Numbered from the stretch's first letter, positions 23,739 to 32,762 are shown. The stretch: 64,000 nucleotides of DNA from JAKSPM01 sp964450645 (GCA_964450645.1 CAYVEB010000002.1:62001-126000), one strand, 5' to 3'. Notes: generated from the sequence alone by a model not told the origin. Numbers and translations are program-made.

Positions 23739-24325
23739 TTCATGTAAAGCAGGCCATTGTGGTGGAGGGCCGGTATGACAAAAACGCCCTAAAGCAGCTG
23801 GTAGATGCGCCGGTTTTTGAGACAAACGGCTTTGGTGTGATGCACAACAAGCAACTGCTGCAGCTGCTGCGCGCGGTTGCGGAAAAGCGCGGGCTGATCA
23901 TCCTGACCGATCCGGACGGCGCGGGGTTTGTCATCCGCAACTATTTGAAGGGCGCGCTGCCCAAAGGACAGGTACTCCACGCCTACGTGCCGGATATTCC
24001 CGGCAAGGAGCGGCGCAAGGCCGCCCCGGGCAAGGAGGGCAAGCTGGGCGTGGAGGCCATGCCGCCGGAGGTTCTGATTAAAGCGCTGCAGGACGCCGGC
24101 GCGACGATCGACGGTAAAGCCGCCGTTCTCCAAAATTTGCCCACCCGTCAGGACTTTTACGACCGCGGCCTGTCCGGCCAGCCCAACAGCCGTGCCAGGC
24201 GCCAGGCCCTCAAGCGAAAATTGGGGCTGCCGGAGCATCTGAGCAGCGCCGGGCTTTACCAGGCAATTTGTCTATTATACGACAGAGAGGAATTTCTTGC
24301 GCTGACGCAGGAAGAAGCATTATGA
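23735..24325 (+). CDS. rnmV: Ribonuclease M5 (5S rRNA maturation)
   Basis: 196 residues with a TOPRIM domain at the start: IVVEGRYDKNALKQLV (the E of VVEG), LIILTDPDGAGFVIRNYL (the DxD), and HAYVPDIPGKERRKAAPGKE. The C-terminal half has KLGVEAMPPEVLIKALQDAG and a basic RARRQALKRKLGLPE segment. RNase M5 cuts the 5S rRNA precursor with the help of L18. ATG 23735 overlaps the holA stop; its own stop overlaps the ABC-F start, so the cluster is tightly coupled. In Bacillus rnmV usually sits by ksgA, so this location is different. Confidence 0.93.
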   Translation: MIHVKQAIVVEGRYDKNALKQLVDAPVFETNGFGVMHNKQLLQLLRAVAEKRGLIILTDPDGAGFVIRNYLKGALPKGQVLHAYVPDIPGKERRKAAPGKEGKLGVEAMPPEVLIKALQDAGATIDGKAAVLQNLPTRQDFYDRGLSGQPNSRARRQALKRKLGLPEHLSSAGLYQAICLLYDREEFLALTQEEAL

Positions 24326-26211
24326 TCGATATTTCGGTACAGGGGCTGACCAAAACCTTTGAGGTCGGCAAAAACCTGTTGGAGAATTTGTCCTTTGACG
24401 TCAATCAGGGCGAGCACGTCGGCATTATGGGCAGAAATGGCTGCGGCAAGACGACGCTGTTCCGCCTGATTTGCGGTGAGCTGGCTCCAGACGAGGGAAA
24501 TGTGATCCTTGCGCCGGGGAGTAAGCTGGGATTGATCTCCCAAATACCCCGGTATCCGGCGGGCTACACGGTGGAGCAAGTCCTGCGCAGCGCCTTTACG
24601 CAGCTCATTGAAATGCAGCGGAAGCTCGCCGCCCTGGAGCAACAGATGTCCCTGCATCCGCCGAAGGAGCTGCTCATGGAATACGACCGCCTGTCCAACG
24701 CCTTCACCGTGGGCGGCGGATACGAGATGGATGTGGAGACCGACAAGGTATGCGGCGGGCTTGGAATCGACGCGCGGCAGCGCGCGCAGCTGTTTGACAG
24801 CCTGTCCGGCGGGGAAAAGACCAGGGTCAACTTGGCACGGTTGCTGCTGGAAAAAACGGACATCCTATTGCTGGACGAGCCTACCAACCACTTGGACTTA
24901 AAGAGCGTGGAGTGGCTGGAAAATTATATCCTGCATTTCAAGGGAACCGTGCTGACCATCTCCCACGACCGCTATTTCCTCGACCGTGTTGTCCAGCGGA
25001 TGATCGAGATCGTCGACGGTCACGCGGACTTCTACAGCGGCAACTACTCCTTTTATTTGGAAGAAAAGCAGGCGCGGTTTGATCTGCAGCTTAAGCAATA
25101 CGAGCAGGAGCAGGCGAAGATCAAGCAACTCTCGTACACCGTCGAACGCATGAAGGGCTGGGGAATCAACAACCGGGTACTCTACCGCCGGGCAATGTCT
25201 ATCCAGCACCGCATCGACCGGATTCAGCAGACCAAGCGCCCCACCAAGGAGAAGACGCTGCGGGCGCGATTTGGCCAGCGGGAATTTTACGGCGACGAGG
25301 TACTCAGCATTAAGGGCATGGCCATGGCGTTTGGGGAAAAGCAGCTGTTTTCCGACGTGAACCTGCTGGTCACGGGCGGCGAGCGAATCGCGCTGCTGGG
25401 CGACAATGGCATCGGGAAAACCACCTTTTTGCGCTGTATGCTGGGCGAGCTGCCCGCGCAGGGGAAAATTCGGTTCGGCCCCTCGGTGCGCTGGGGATAC
25501 CTCCCCCAGCTGATCCACTTCGACCACCCTGAGCGTTCGCTCTATGACACCATGCTGTTTGAAAAGAACTGCACGCCGCAGGCGGCGCGCGACCGGTTGG
25601 GCGCGTTTTTGTTCCAGGGCGAGGATGTGTTCAAGCCCGTCGGGCTCCTGTCCGGCGGAGAACAATCCCGCCTTCGGCTGTGCATGTTGATGGACGACAA
25701 AATCAATTTGCTCATTTTGGACGAACCAACCAACCATCTGGATATCGCGTCCAGGGAATGGATTGAGTGCGCCATTGACGAATACGAGGGTGCTTTGATC
25801 TTCGTTTCCCACGACCGGTATTTTGTGGAAAAATTTGCCACCCGGATCTGGGAACTGAAGGACGGCAAAATCACCGATTACCCCTATGGCTATGCCAAAT
25901 ACCGCGCCGTCCAGGAGCGGGAGGCCATGGTCCGTGAAAAGGAACCGGCCGTCCGGGAGAAAAAGGAAAAACTCCCACGGGTCCACGGCGGCGACAAGGA
26001 ACTGGAAAAAACCGTGCGCCGCCTGGAGCGGGAGATCGAAAAGCAGGAGCAGCTGTTGTCCGATACCAATCAATTGCTGGAAGCGGCCGCGGCCGACTAT
26101 CAGGAGCTGATCCGTTTGACGGCATTGCGCCAAAGCCAGGAAGAAGAACTTAATCAATTGTTGGAACAGTGGGAGGAAGCGGCCTCCCAACTGGAAACCA
26201 TGAACAATTAG
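24322..26211 (+). CDS. ABC-F family ATPase
   Basis: 629 residues with two ABC domains and no membrane segments. First: Walker A GRNGCGKTT (38-46), signature LSGGEKTRVNLARLLLEKTD, Walker B ILLLDEPTNHLDL. Second: GDNGIGKTTFLRC, LSGGEQSRLRLCMLMDD, LLILDEPTNHLDIASREW. A linker (KQLSYTVERMKGWGINNRVL) lies between them, and a C-terminal coiled coil (LEKTVRRLEREIEKQEQLLS) ends the chain. ABC-F proteins act on the ribosome E site; some give antibiotic resistance. The sequence alone does not separate Uup-like, YdiF-like or resistance types. Confidence 0.92.
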   Translation: MIDISVQGLTKTFEVGKNLLENLSFDVNQGEHVGIMGRNGCGKTTLFRLICGELAPDEGNVILAPGSKLGLISQIPRYPAGYTVEQVLRSAFTQLIEMQRKLAALEQQMSLHPPKELLMEYDRLSNAFTVGGGYEMDVETDKVCGGLGIDARQRAQLFDSLSGGEKTRVNLARLLLEKTDILLLDEPTNHLDLKSVEWLENYILHFKGTVLTISHDRYFLDRVVQRMIEIVDGHADFYSGNYSFYLEEKQARFDLQLKQYEQEQAKIKQLSYTVERMKGWGINNRVLYRRAMSIQHRIDRIQQTKRPTKEKTLRARFGQREFYGDEVLSIKGMAMAFGEKQLFSDVNLLVTGGERIALLGDNGIGKTTFLRCMLGELPAQGKIRFGPSVRWGYLPQLIHFDHPERSLYDTMLFEKNCTPQAARDRLGAFLFQGEDVFKPVGLLSGGEQSRLRLCMLMDDKINLLILDEPTNHLDIASREWIECAIDEYEGALIFVSHDRYFVEKFATRIWELKDGKITDYPYGYAKYRAVQEREAMVREKEPAVREKKEKLPRVHGGDKELEKTVRRLEREIEKQEQLLSDTNQLLEAAAADYQELIRLTALRQSQEEELNQLLEQWEEAASQLETMNN

Positions 26212-26224
26212 GAGGCAGAATCTT

Positions 26225-27049
26225 ATGAGTCAATCATGCGGCGGCAATTGCAGCACTTGCGGCGAAAGCTGCGCAGATCGGAAGCCGGAAAGCCTGCTGG
26301 CAAACCCCCATCCGAAGTCGAAGATCAAGAAGGTCATCGCCGTCGTGTCCGGCAAGGGCGGCGTCGGCAAATCCACGGTCACATCCATGCTTGCGGTTGC
26401 CTTGCAAAGGGCGGGTCACCGCACGGGCATCCTGGACGCGGACATCACCGGCCCGTCGATCCCGAAGGCGTTCGGCGTGAGCGAGTGCCGGGGTGCGGAT
26501 GAAAACGCCCTGTACCCCGCCATCAGTAAGAGCGGGATCCAGATCATGTCCATCAACCTGCTGCTGGGCCAGGAGTCTGACCCGGTGCTGTGGCGCGGTC
26601 CCATTCTGGCCAGCGCGGCCAAGCAGTTCTGGACAGACGTGGTCTGGGAGGACGTGGACGAACTGTTCGTGGATATGCCCCCGGGAACCGGCGACGTCCC
26701 GCTGACGGTCTTCCAGTCCCTGCCCATCGACGGAGTTGTGATCGTCACCTCGCCGCAGGATCTGGTGGCGATGATCGTATCTAAGGCGGTGCGAATGGCC
26801 AATATGATGAAGATTCCGATTCTCGGCCTGGTCGAGAACTACAGCTATCTCGAATGTCCGGACTGCGGCAAGCGGATTTCTGTCTTTGGTAAGAGCCACG
26901 TAGAGCAGGTGGCCTTGGAGTACGGCATCCCCATACTCGCGCGGCTTCCCATCGACCCGGCCATAGCAGAACACTGTGACGATGGAACCATGGAGCAGAT
27001 CAACGTGGAGCCGATTGCCCCAGCCGCCAGCCAGATCGCCGCGCTCTGA
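26225..27049 (+). CDS. Mrp/ApbC (NBP35-type) iron-sulfur carrier ATPase
   Basis: 274 residues. The N-terminus has the Cys motif MSQSCGGNCSTCGESCADRK found in NBP35-like proteins, followed by a deviant Walker A VVSGKGGVGKSTVTSMLA (~40-57), LDADITGPSIPKAFG, DMPPGTGDVPLTVFQSL and a C-terminal CPDCGKRISVFG (the CxxC that holds a bridging cluster). It carries and passes on [4Fe-4S] clusters. It starts 13 bases after the ABC-F stop and ends in a strong terminator, so it is probably the last gene of the comEC transcript. Confidence 0.93.
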   Translation: MSQSCGGNCSTCGESCADRKPESLLANPHPKSKIKKVIAVVSGKGGVGKSTVTSMLAVALQRAGHRTGILDADITGPSIPKAFGVSECRGADENALYPAISKSGIQIMSINLLLGQESDPVLWRGPILASAAKQFWTDVVWEDVDELFVDMPPGTGDVPLTVFQSLPIDGVVIVTSPQDLVAMIVSKAVRMANMMKIPILGLVENYSYLECPDCGKRISVFGKSHVEQVALEYGIPILARLPIDPAIAEHCDDGTMEQINVEPIAPAASQIAAL

Positions 27050-27061
27050 TCCGTAACCTAT

Positions 27062-27099
27062 GCGCCGTTCCGCAAAATTTGCGGAACGGCGCGCTTTTT
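27062..27099 (+). terminator. Terminator after the Mrp/ApbC gene
   Basis: GCGCCGTTCCGCAAA (27062-27076) and TTTGCGGAACGGCGC (27078-27092) form a 15-bp perfect stem, followed by GCTTTTT. Confidence 0.93.
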
Positions 27100-27100
27100 G

Positions 27101-27129
27101 TTGCAATTCGGGAAAAATCATGCTAAACT
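27101..27129 (+). promoter_or_regulatory. Helicase promoter, TTGCAA-17-TAAACT
   Basis: TTGCAA (27101-27106) and TAAACT (27124-27129), spacer 17. It begins directly after the preceding terminator. Confidence 0.7.
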
Positions 27130-27154
27130 TTTCTGATAGATAGGAGGCGGTTTT

Positions 27155-29305
27155 ATGGAAGATTTGCTGCAGGGACTCAACGATGCCCAGCGCCAGGCGG
27201 TCACGGCGACGGAAGGATTTGTCCGCGTCATCGCCGGGGCGGGTTCCGGCAAGACGCGCGCCCTGTCGCGCCGGTTTGCCTATCTGGTCAACGAGCTAGG
27301 CATCCTGCCGGGGAACATTTTGTGCGTCACGTTCACCAACAAGTCCGCCAGCGAGATGCGCCAGCGCATCCACCGCCTCACCGGCGACAACGACACCGGC
27401 TACATCAACACGTTCCACGGCTTTTGCGTCTGCGTCTTGCAGGAGGACAGCTACGCTGTCCAATATCCCAAGAGTTTTCTCGTGCTGGACAACTCCGATA
27501 TCGACGCCATGCTGAAAATCATCTACGAGGAGCGTGGCCTGACGCTGCGGGATATGACGTTCAGCCGCGCGCGGGATATGATCGAAATCCGCAAGACCCT
27601 TCAAGAGCCGGATTATTACCTGGATCTGATCACCATGCCCCTGGACATTTTGCAGCGGAAATATCTAAACGCGTCCGCGCCGGCGGATATCATCTTCTAC
27701 GGGTATTTATATCAGGAGAAAAAGTGCTTTGGTTTAGACTACAACGACCTGATCGTGTTCTCCCTATACATCTTTGAACACAATGCGGAAATCCGGCTGA
27801 AATGGCAAAAGCGGCTGGAATACATCATGATCGATGAATTTCAGGACATTGACCCCTTGCAGTACCGGCTGATGGAGGTTCTGTGCGGGTACCACAAAAA
27901 TCTGTTCATCGTTGGCGATCCCAACCAGACGATCTACACCTGGCGCGGGGCGAACGTCCGCTACCTTCTGGACTTTGACAAGGTCTTTCACCCGGTGCGG
28001 ACCATTTACATGATGCAAAACTACCGTTCCACGCCCCAGATTTTGGCCGTGGTCAATTCCCTGATCCGTAAAAACAAGCAGCGTCTCCCCACAGATTTGA
28101 TCCCGACGCTGCCGGACGGCGCGCCGGTCCTCTGCCACCACGCGGACACCGCAGCGCAGGAGGCCGAGTGGATGGCCGCCAAGATGCAGCAACTGCACGA
28201 CGGCGGCGTGCCCTACCGCGACATGGCTGTTTTGTACCGCGCCCACTATATCACGCGAACCGTTGAGGAGGTTCTGCTGCAGCAGAAAATCCCCTATGCC
28301 ATCTACAGCGGCGTCCAGTTCTTCGACCGCATGGAAATTAAGGACGCCCTGTCCTATCTGCGCATGATCGCCTACCAGGACGATCTGTCCTTCCTGCGGA
28401 TCGCCAACGTGCCCAAGCGCAACCTGGGGCGGCGGCGGATGCAATTTTTGCGGTCCTACGCGGCGGAAAATCAGTGCTCGCTCTATCAGGCGCTGTGCCG
28501 CAGCGTGGAGGAGGAAATTTTCAGGGGAACCAAGGCGGCGCGTTTCATCGCCCTGGTGAAAGCCCTCTCGGCAAACTACGCCGAGAGGCCCATCTCGGAG
28601 GTCTTGTCCCAGGTGTTGGACGCCAGCGGCTACGAGGCCATGCTTCGCACAGAAGGCAGCCAGGAACGGCTGGACAATCTGGCCGAGTTAAAGCAGTCAG
28701 TCTATGAATATGAGACGACCTGCGGAGAGGAGAGCACGCTGGAGCACTATCTGGCCCATGTGGCGCTGTTTTCCAATCAGGATGCCGGCGACCCCGGCGA
28801 CCGGGTCAAACTGATGACCGTTCATACGGCCAAGGGGCTGGAGTTCCCCCATGTGTTCTTGTGCGCCATGAACGAGGGAGTGTTCCCCTCCAAGAAGGCC
28901 AATACCCAGCAGGCCATGGAGGAAGAACGCCGCCTGGCGTTTGTGGCCATGACCCGCGCGGAAAAAGCGTTGTACCTGTCGGAGGCGGAGGGCTGGAATT
29001 TTGACGGTTCGCCCCGGTATCCGTCGCGGTTTTTGCTGGATATCGACCAGTCGCTTCTTTGCTACACCCGCAAGCCCAGCGAAAGCCTGCTTAAAGACGC
29101 GCAAGAGGCCATCGATCAAGCGTACAGCCGCCTGGAGGAACCGGAACCCCAGCGGTTTGCGGACGGCCAGCGCGTGCGCCACAGCGTTTTCGGTTCCGGC
29201 ACGGTTCTGCACACGGATCTGGAAAAGCGGGCCTATACCGTCCAATTCGACGACATGCCCACCCCGCGCTCCATTTCCTTTCGCGCCCGGCTGGAAGCGC
29301 TCTGA
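27155..29305 (+). CDS. UvrD/PcrA-family DNA helicase
   Basis: 716 residues, superfamily 1A. Motifs: NDAQRQAVTATEGFVRVIAG with Walker A GAGSGKTRALSRR (~29-41), motif Ia FTNKSASEMRQR, motif II DEFQDIDPLQ, motif III VGDPNQTIYTWRGA, motif IV QNYRSTPQIL, motif V VKLMTVHTAKGLEFPHVFL and motif VI EERRLAFVAMTRAEK. The C-terminus (RVRHSVFGSGTVLHTDLEKR) is the Tudor-like domain of PcrA. PcrA/UvrD unwinds DNA in excision repair and clears RNA polymerase or recombinase. It is somewhat shorter than the usual ~740 residues. It starts after AGGAGGCGG and has its own promoter. Confidence 0.94.
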   Translation: MEDLLQGLNDAQRQAVTATEGFVRVIAGAGSGKTRALSRRFAYLVNELGILPGNILCVTFTNKSASEMRQRIHRLTGDNDTGYINTFHGFCVCVLQEDSYAVQYPKSFLVLDNSDIDAMLKIIYEERGLTLRDMTFSRARDMIEIRKTLQEPDYYLDLITMPLDILQRKYLNASAPADIIFYGYLYQEKKCFGLDYNDLIVFSLYIFEHNAEIRLKWQKRLEYIMIDEFQDIDPLQYRLMEVLCGYHKNLFIVGDPNQTIYTWRGANVRYLLDFDKVFHPVRTIYMMQNYRSTPQILAVVNSLIRKNKQRLPTDLIPTLPDGAPVLCHHADTAAQEAEWMAAKMQQLHDGGVPYRDMAVLYRAHYITRTVEEVLLQQKIPYAIYSGVQFFDRMEIKDALSYLRMIAYQDDLSFLRIANVPKRNLGRRRMQFLRSYAAENQCSLYQALCRSVEEEIFRGTKAARFIALVKALSANYAERPISEVLSQVLDASGYEAMLRTEGSQERLDNLAELKQSVYEYETTCGEESTLEHYLAHVALFSNQDAGDPGDRVKLMTVHTAKGLEFPHVFLCAMNEGVFPSKKANTQQAMEEERRLAFVAMTRAEKALYLSEAEGWNFDGSPRYPSRFLLDIDQSLLCYTRKPSESLLKDAQEAIDQAYSRLEEPEPQRFADGQRVRHSVFGSGTVLHTDLEKRAYTVQFDDMPTPRSISFRARLEAL

Positions 29306-29362
29306 CTGACATAGGCAGCCGGACGGGCGGTTCCCGACAGACCTGCAAGGCAGAATAAAAGC

Positions 29363-29401
29363 GGCGGCTCTGTATCCAAACCGGTACGGAGCCGCCCTTT
29401 T
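29363..29401 (+). terminator. Terminator after the helicase gene
   Basis: GGCGGCTC (29363-29370) pairs with GAGCCGCC (29389-29396), then CTTTTGG. It lies between two convergent genes. Confidence 0.8.
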
Positions 29402-29440
29402 GGGAACCGCTTCCCGGTCCGGCCGCTACGCGGCCTGTGC

Positions 29441-30238
29441 CTACGCGTCGAAAATGCCCGCCCGATCCAGCATAACAAGGATGCGGACGGTATCCTCCGA
29501 CAGGTCGATGATTCGCTCCTCGCCCGTGCCTCCCCGGCCGGACAGAAGCCCCTTTGCGATCAGCTTTTCCAGCGTCTCGCGGTAGGATTTGGACGTCACG
29601 TCCTTCAACTTCTCATAGCGCACTTCTGCTTCCTCCTCCAATTGCATGGCCTTGGCGACGTCGCTGCGAAACGTGTCCATCGTGTACCCGCTCCCGGTCG
29701 CCCGCCACAGATGCTCCGGGTCGGCGTGGTCGCTACCCCAGCCGCGTTTATGCGCCTCGCTGTGGCTGAGAATCACCCCGTCGGCCAGCGGATCCCAGGA
29801 ATATTGTTTACATAAGTCCGCAAACAGCCGCACCGCCACCGCGTAGGTCCGCTTGACAAACGCCAGCGCTTTCGCCTGGTCGCGGACCGTCAAACGATAG
29901 CCGTTTTGGGCGTCATAAAATATACACTCCGGCTCCGTCATTTCCACCCCCACATGGGTGTCGTTGGCGCTTCCGCCCACGTGCCACATGCGGTAGTTCC
30001 ACGGGGCCAGCTGATAAACCGTCCCGTCCGGCTGTAAGACGGCGTGGACGCTGGCCTCCAAGCCGGAATTGTTGAAATATTCGGCAAACGCCTTGGCCGA
30101 GGGCTGCGCCGCGCCGACGCTGTGCAAAACAGCGCCTTGTGGGCCGCGCTGCTGGAAGGTCACATAGCGGCTGTCGGATTGGTTGACATTTTGGATATAC
30201 GCCTGATTTTTTGTGATCGGCCACTGAATGATCTGCAT
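29441..30238 (-). CDS. N-acetylmuramoyl-L-alanine amidase (Amidase_2), endolysin-like
   Basis: 265 residues without a signal peptide. The catalytic domain (~1-185) has GAVLHSVGAAQP (metal His), NNSGLEASVHAVLQPDGTVY, NYRMWHVGGSANDTHVGVEM and LSHSEAHKRGWGSDHADPEH. The C-terminal part (VTSKSYRETLEKLIAKGLLS, then DLSEDTVRILVMLDRAGIFD) is the helical module often seen at the end of phage endolysins of Clostridia. It cuts the bond between MurNAc and L-Ala. No holin or other phage genes surround it, so it may be a domesticated endolysin or used in sporulation. It is divergent from a LysM/M14 peptidase. Confidence 0.88.
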   Translation of the reverse strand: MQIIQWPITKNQAYIQNVNQSDSRYVTFQQRGPQGAVLHSVGAAQPSAKAFAEYFNNSGLEASVHAVLQPDGTVYQLAPWNYRMWHVGGSANDTHVGVEMTEPECIFYDAQNGYRLTVRDQAKALAFVKRTYAVAVRLFADLCKQYSWDPLADGVILSHSEAHKRGWGSDHADPEHLWRATGSGYTMDTFRSDVAKAMQLEEEAEVRYEKLKDVTSKSYRETLEKLIAKGLLSGRGGTGEERIIDLSEDTVRILVMLDRAGIFDA

Positions 30239-30371
30239 GGTTCCCTCCTCCCGTTACGGCAAGTCCGCCGTGTTCCATTCTATGCGATTCGCCCCGCGCC
30301 CGTTCCAAAATGCGCCGCCATTGGCATAATAGACATCCCCTCCGCCGTAGACTTGAGTGGAGGGGATTGCT

Positions 30372-31571
30372 TTGACCTTTTTGCAAGTGGCTCTACAACG
30401 GGCGGGGTTTTCCTCGCTCAAGGATTTTCAGCGGGCCAACGGCCTGTATCCGTCCGGTTACGTGGACGTATTGACCATGCGGCTGCTGGATCCGTATTAT
30501 TTTGGCTATATTCGCCACCAAATCGTATCCGGAGACACCTATGACGCCCTGGCCCGGCGCTACGGCACAACCATCGCCGCCATCGCCGCGGCCAATCCCG
30601 GCCTGAATCCCGAACAGCTGACGCCCGGCCAATATCTGGTCGTTCCGCTGGACTTTGAGGTGACACCCACGCAAATTCCGTTCACCTCCCAGGTTCTGCA
30701 GGTGGTTGTGGCGGGGCTGCAAGCACGCTATCCGTTCCTGAGCGTGCAAACCCTGACCACCACGGATTATGGCCGCCCGGTGATCTGCATCGGCTGCGGC
30801 GCAGGCGAACGCGTCGTCAGCTACAACGCCAGCCATCACGCCAACGAATGGATCACGACGCCGCTGGTCATGCGTTTTTTGGAACGGTACTGCAACGCCT
30901 ATGTCAACGGCGGCACCATCTTTAGCTATCCCGCGGGAGAACTGTTCGACCGTTCCACCTTGTATCTGGTCCCCATGGTCGATCCGGACGGCGTCGATCT
31001 GGTCACCGGCGCCATTCCAACTGACAGCTTTGAGTACCGTCAGGCCCGAAACTTGGCTGAGAACTATCCGCAAATTCCATTCCCGGACGGTTGGAAGGCC
31101 AATCTCAACGGCGTGGACCTGAACCTAAATTATCCCGCCGGATGGGAGCAGGCCCGGGAGATTAAATTCAGCCAGGGGTACACCTTGCCAGGCCCCAGGG
31201 ATTACGTCGGCAGCGCGCCGCTTGATCAGCCGGAATCGGCGGCCATGGTCGAACTGACCCGCAACATCGACCCGGCGCTGGTTCTGGCCTACCACACGCA
31301 GGGCCAGGTGATCTACTGGAAGTACCTGGACATGGAGCCGGAGGGCGCCCGGGCCGTAGGCGAGGAGTTCGCGCGCGTATCCGGATACGAGCTGGAAAAC
31401 ACGCCCTACGCCTCCGGATTTGCCGGGTACAAGGATTGGTTCATTCTGACCTACAACCGCCCCGGTTACACGATTGAGGCCGGTTCCGGCCAAAATCCCC
31501 TGCCCCTGTCCCAATTTGAAGATATCTACCGGCAAAATTTAGGCATTTTGACCCTGGGACTTGTGGTATAG
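30372..31571 (+). CDS. Peptidoglycan-binding, LysM and M14 zinc carboxypeptidase protein
   Basis: 399 residues. Residues 1-~45 resemble a peptidoglycan-binding helix module (LQVALQRAGFSSLKDFQRAN), ~50-95 are LysM (HQIVSGDTYDALARRYGTT...LTPGQYLVVP), and the rest is an M14 peptidase with zinc ligands H-x-x-E in NASHHANEWITTP, the DLNLNYPAGW segment, a later His in LAYHTQGQVIYW, and catalytic Glu in GYTIEAGSGQNP. Family members split gamma-D-Glu-diaminopimelate bonds in cell-wall or spore peptides. Start is TTG 30372, six bases after GGAGGGG; a GTG at 30357 would overlap that site. No signal peptide is visible, as in cytoplasmic or spore forms. Confidence 0.88.
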   Translation: MTFLQVALQRAGFSSLKDFQRANGLYPSGYVDVLTMRLLDPYYFGYIRHQIVSGDTYDALARRYGTTIAAIAAANPGLNPEQLTPGQYLVVPLDFEVTPTQIPFTSQVLQVVVAGLQARYPFLSVQTLTTTDYGRPVICIGCGAGERVVSYNASHHANEWITTPLVMRFLERYCNAYVNGGTIFSYPAGELFDRSTLYLVPMVDPDGVDLVTGAIPTDSFEYRQARNLAENYPQIPFPDGWKANLNGVDLNLNYPAGWEQAREIKFSQGYTLPGPRDYVGSAPLDQPESAAMVELTRNIDPALVLAYHTQGQVIYWKYLDMEPEGARAVGEEFARVSGYELENTPYASGFAGYKDWFILTYNRPGYTIEAGSGQNPLPLSQFEDIYRQNLGILTLGLVV

Positions 31572-31575
31572 GGAA

Positions 31576-31614
31576 AACCCGGCGCACTGCAATCATGCGC
31601 CGGGTTCAGCTTTT
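31576..31614 (+). terminator. Terminator after the M14 peptidase gene
   Basis: AACCCGGCGCA (31576-31586) pairs with TGCGCCGGGTT (31596-31606), an 11-bp stem, followed by CAGCTTTTC. Confidence 0.75.
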
Positions 31615-31670
31615 CGGCAAGCCCAAACGATTCTAAAAGCGGCTTTTTAAAATCTGCTTTTTATGCCACC

Positions 31671-32060
31671 CTAGGATCCAATGAAATTCCGCACCACGCC
31701 AAAAACCAGCAGGATGGCGCACATGCACCATACAACGCCGTTTTCCGCGCCGACCAGCCGCCTGTCGCCGCTGCGCACATAGCGCACGGCCATCCGCACG
31801 GCCAGAACTCCGCCCACCGGCAGCAGCGCCAGCAAAACGGGATTCGCCCGCCAGGCCCCGGAAAAATCCAGCCGCAGCAGGCACAGACACATCCGCGATA
31901 CGCCGCAACCGGGGCACTTCCAGCCCGTCAACGTATAGAACGGACACGGAATACCGAAACCGAGCAAGCTGCAAACCAGCGCGTAGGCCCCGCCGAGCAG
32001 CGCCGCCGCGCCGATCATGCCCAGCACGTGGCGCGCCCGGATTTTACTGGAGCGCTGCAA
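31671..32060 (-). CDS. DUF2752 membrane protein
   Basis: 129 residues with three hydrophobic segments. The DUF2752 signature is CPFYTLTGWKCPGCGVSRMC around residues 39-58, followed by LLRLDFSGAWRANPVLLALL. The function of the family is unknown; the paired Cys suggest metal binding or disulfides at the membrane. It overlaps the upstream gene by 17 bases on the same strand, so the two are translated together. Confidence 0.85.
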   Translation of the reverse strand: MQRSSKIRARHVLGMIGAAALLGGAYALVCSLLGFGIPCPFYTLTGWKCPGCGVSRMCLCLLRLDFSGAWRANPVLLALLPVGGVLAVRMAVRYVRSGDRRLVGAENGVVWCMCAILLVFGVVRNFIGS

Positions 32061-32607
32061 CCTTGTTCAGCTCGCTTTGGATCAGGCAGTAGTCCACAAT
32101 GGACAGGCCAAACAGCCCCAGAACCAAATACAGTACACAGTTGCTGGAATTGGGCATATCGCCGTTTCTCTGCCGGATGTACGCAACTTTTTCCCCCGCC
32201 TTATACAGCCAGTAAATACTGTAGATCCCGCAGGTAACAAGCGTCAGCAAAAACACCATCCCGCCGGATGTATCGTCGGGGCGCTCGCTGGCTACGTTCA
32301 GATCATCCGCCAGGCAGATCATCCAATAAATCCCATAGATGCCGCAGGTGACAATACTTAAAATGATCGCCACCGCAATATTCCGGCGCTTGACCGGCGG
32401 GTGGTAACCCCCCGTGGGCGCTCCATAGCCGGGAGGCGGGTAAGCGCCGTAGCCGGGCTGCTGGTACGGATTTTGCTGATAGGGGTTGGGGCCTTGCTGA
32501 TAAGAATCCTGCTGTTGGTCGGATTGCGACGCGTTGAGCGGCGCGCCGCAGTTGGTGCAGAATTGCGCGCCGTCGTTACAATAGCTTCCACACTTTGGGC
32601 AGTTCAT
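32044..32607 (-). CDS. Zinc-ribbon DUF4234 membrane protein
   Basis: 187 residues. It starts with a zinc ribbon MNCPKCGSYCNDGAQFCTNC, then a Gln/Pro/Tyr/Gly-rich linker (~30-70, PYQQNPYQQPGYGAYPPPGY), then DUF4234: VAIILSIVTCGIYGIYWMIC and FLLTLVTCGIYSIYWLYKAG, a tandem duplication of a helix ending CGIYxIYW, and a final helix. The family has no known function. It forms a two-gene unit with the DUF2752 protein, and its promoter is at 32668-32697. Confidence 0.87.
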   Translation of the reverse strand: MNCPKCGSYCNDGAQFCTNCGAPLNASQSDQQQDSYQQGPNPYQQNPYQQPGYGAYPPPGYGAPTGGYHPPVKRRNIAVAIILSIVTCGIYGIYWMICLADDLNVASERPDDTSGGMVFLLTLVTCGIYSIYWLYKAGEKVAYIRQRNGDMPNSSNCVLYLVLGLFGLSIVDYCLIQSELNKVAALQ

Positions 32608-32637
32608 AACGTTCTCTCCTCTTTTCTAAATTTTTAA

Positions 32638-32655
32638 AAAGCGGGTTCCCCGCGC
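32638..32655 (-). terminator. Short hairpin with U-run in the DUF4234 leader
   Basis: On the minus strand GCGGG-GAA-CCCGC is followed by TTTTTAAAAA, between promoter and start codon. The stem is only 5 bp, so premature termination here is only possible, not certain. Confidence 0.4.
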
Positions 32656-32667
32656 TTCTACAGTGTA

Positions 32668-32697
32668 ATCATAGCATCTTTCCGCGTTCGTTGTCAA
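32668..32697 (-). promoter_or_regulatory. Promoter of the DUF4234-DUF2752 pair, TTGACA-18-TATGAT
   Basis: On the minus strand TTGACA (32692-32697) and TATGAT (32668-32673), spacer 18. Confidence 0.75.
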
Positions 32698-32762
32698 TGG
32701 ACGGGAAAATATTCCGCAAAAAAATTATGGGGTTTTTAAAGCTTTTTTGTCGAAAATGCTCC

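Noticed and set aside
29441..30238. Amidase as a sign of a prophage
   Set aside because: No holin, tail, capsid, integrase or attachment site is seen nearby; the gene stands among housekeeping genes.
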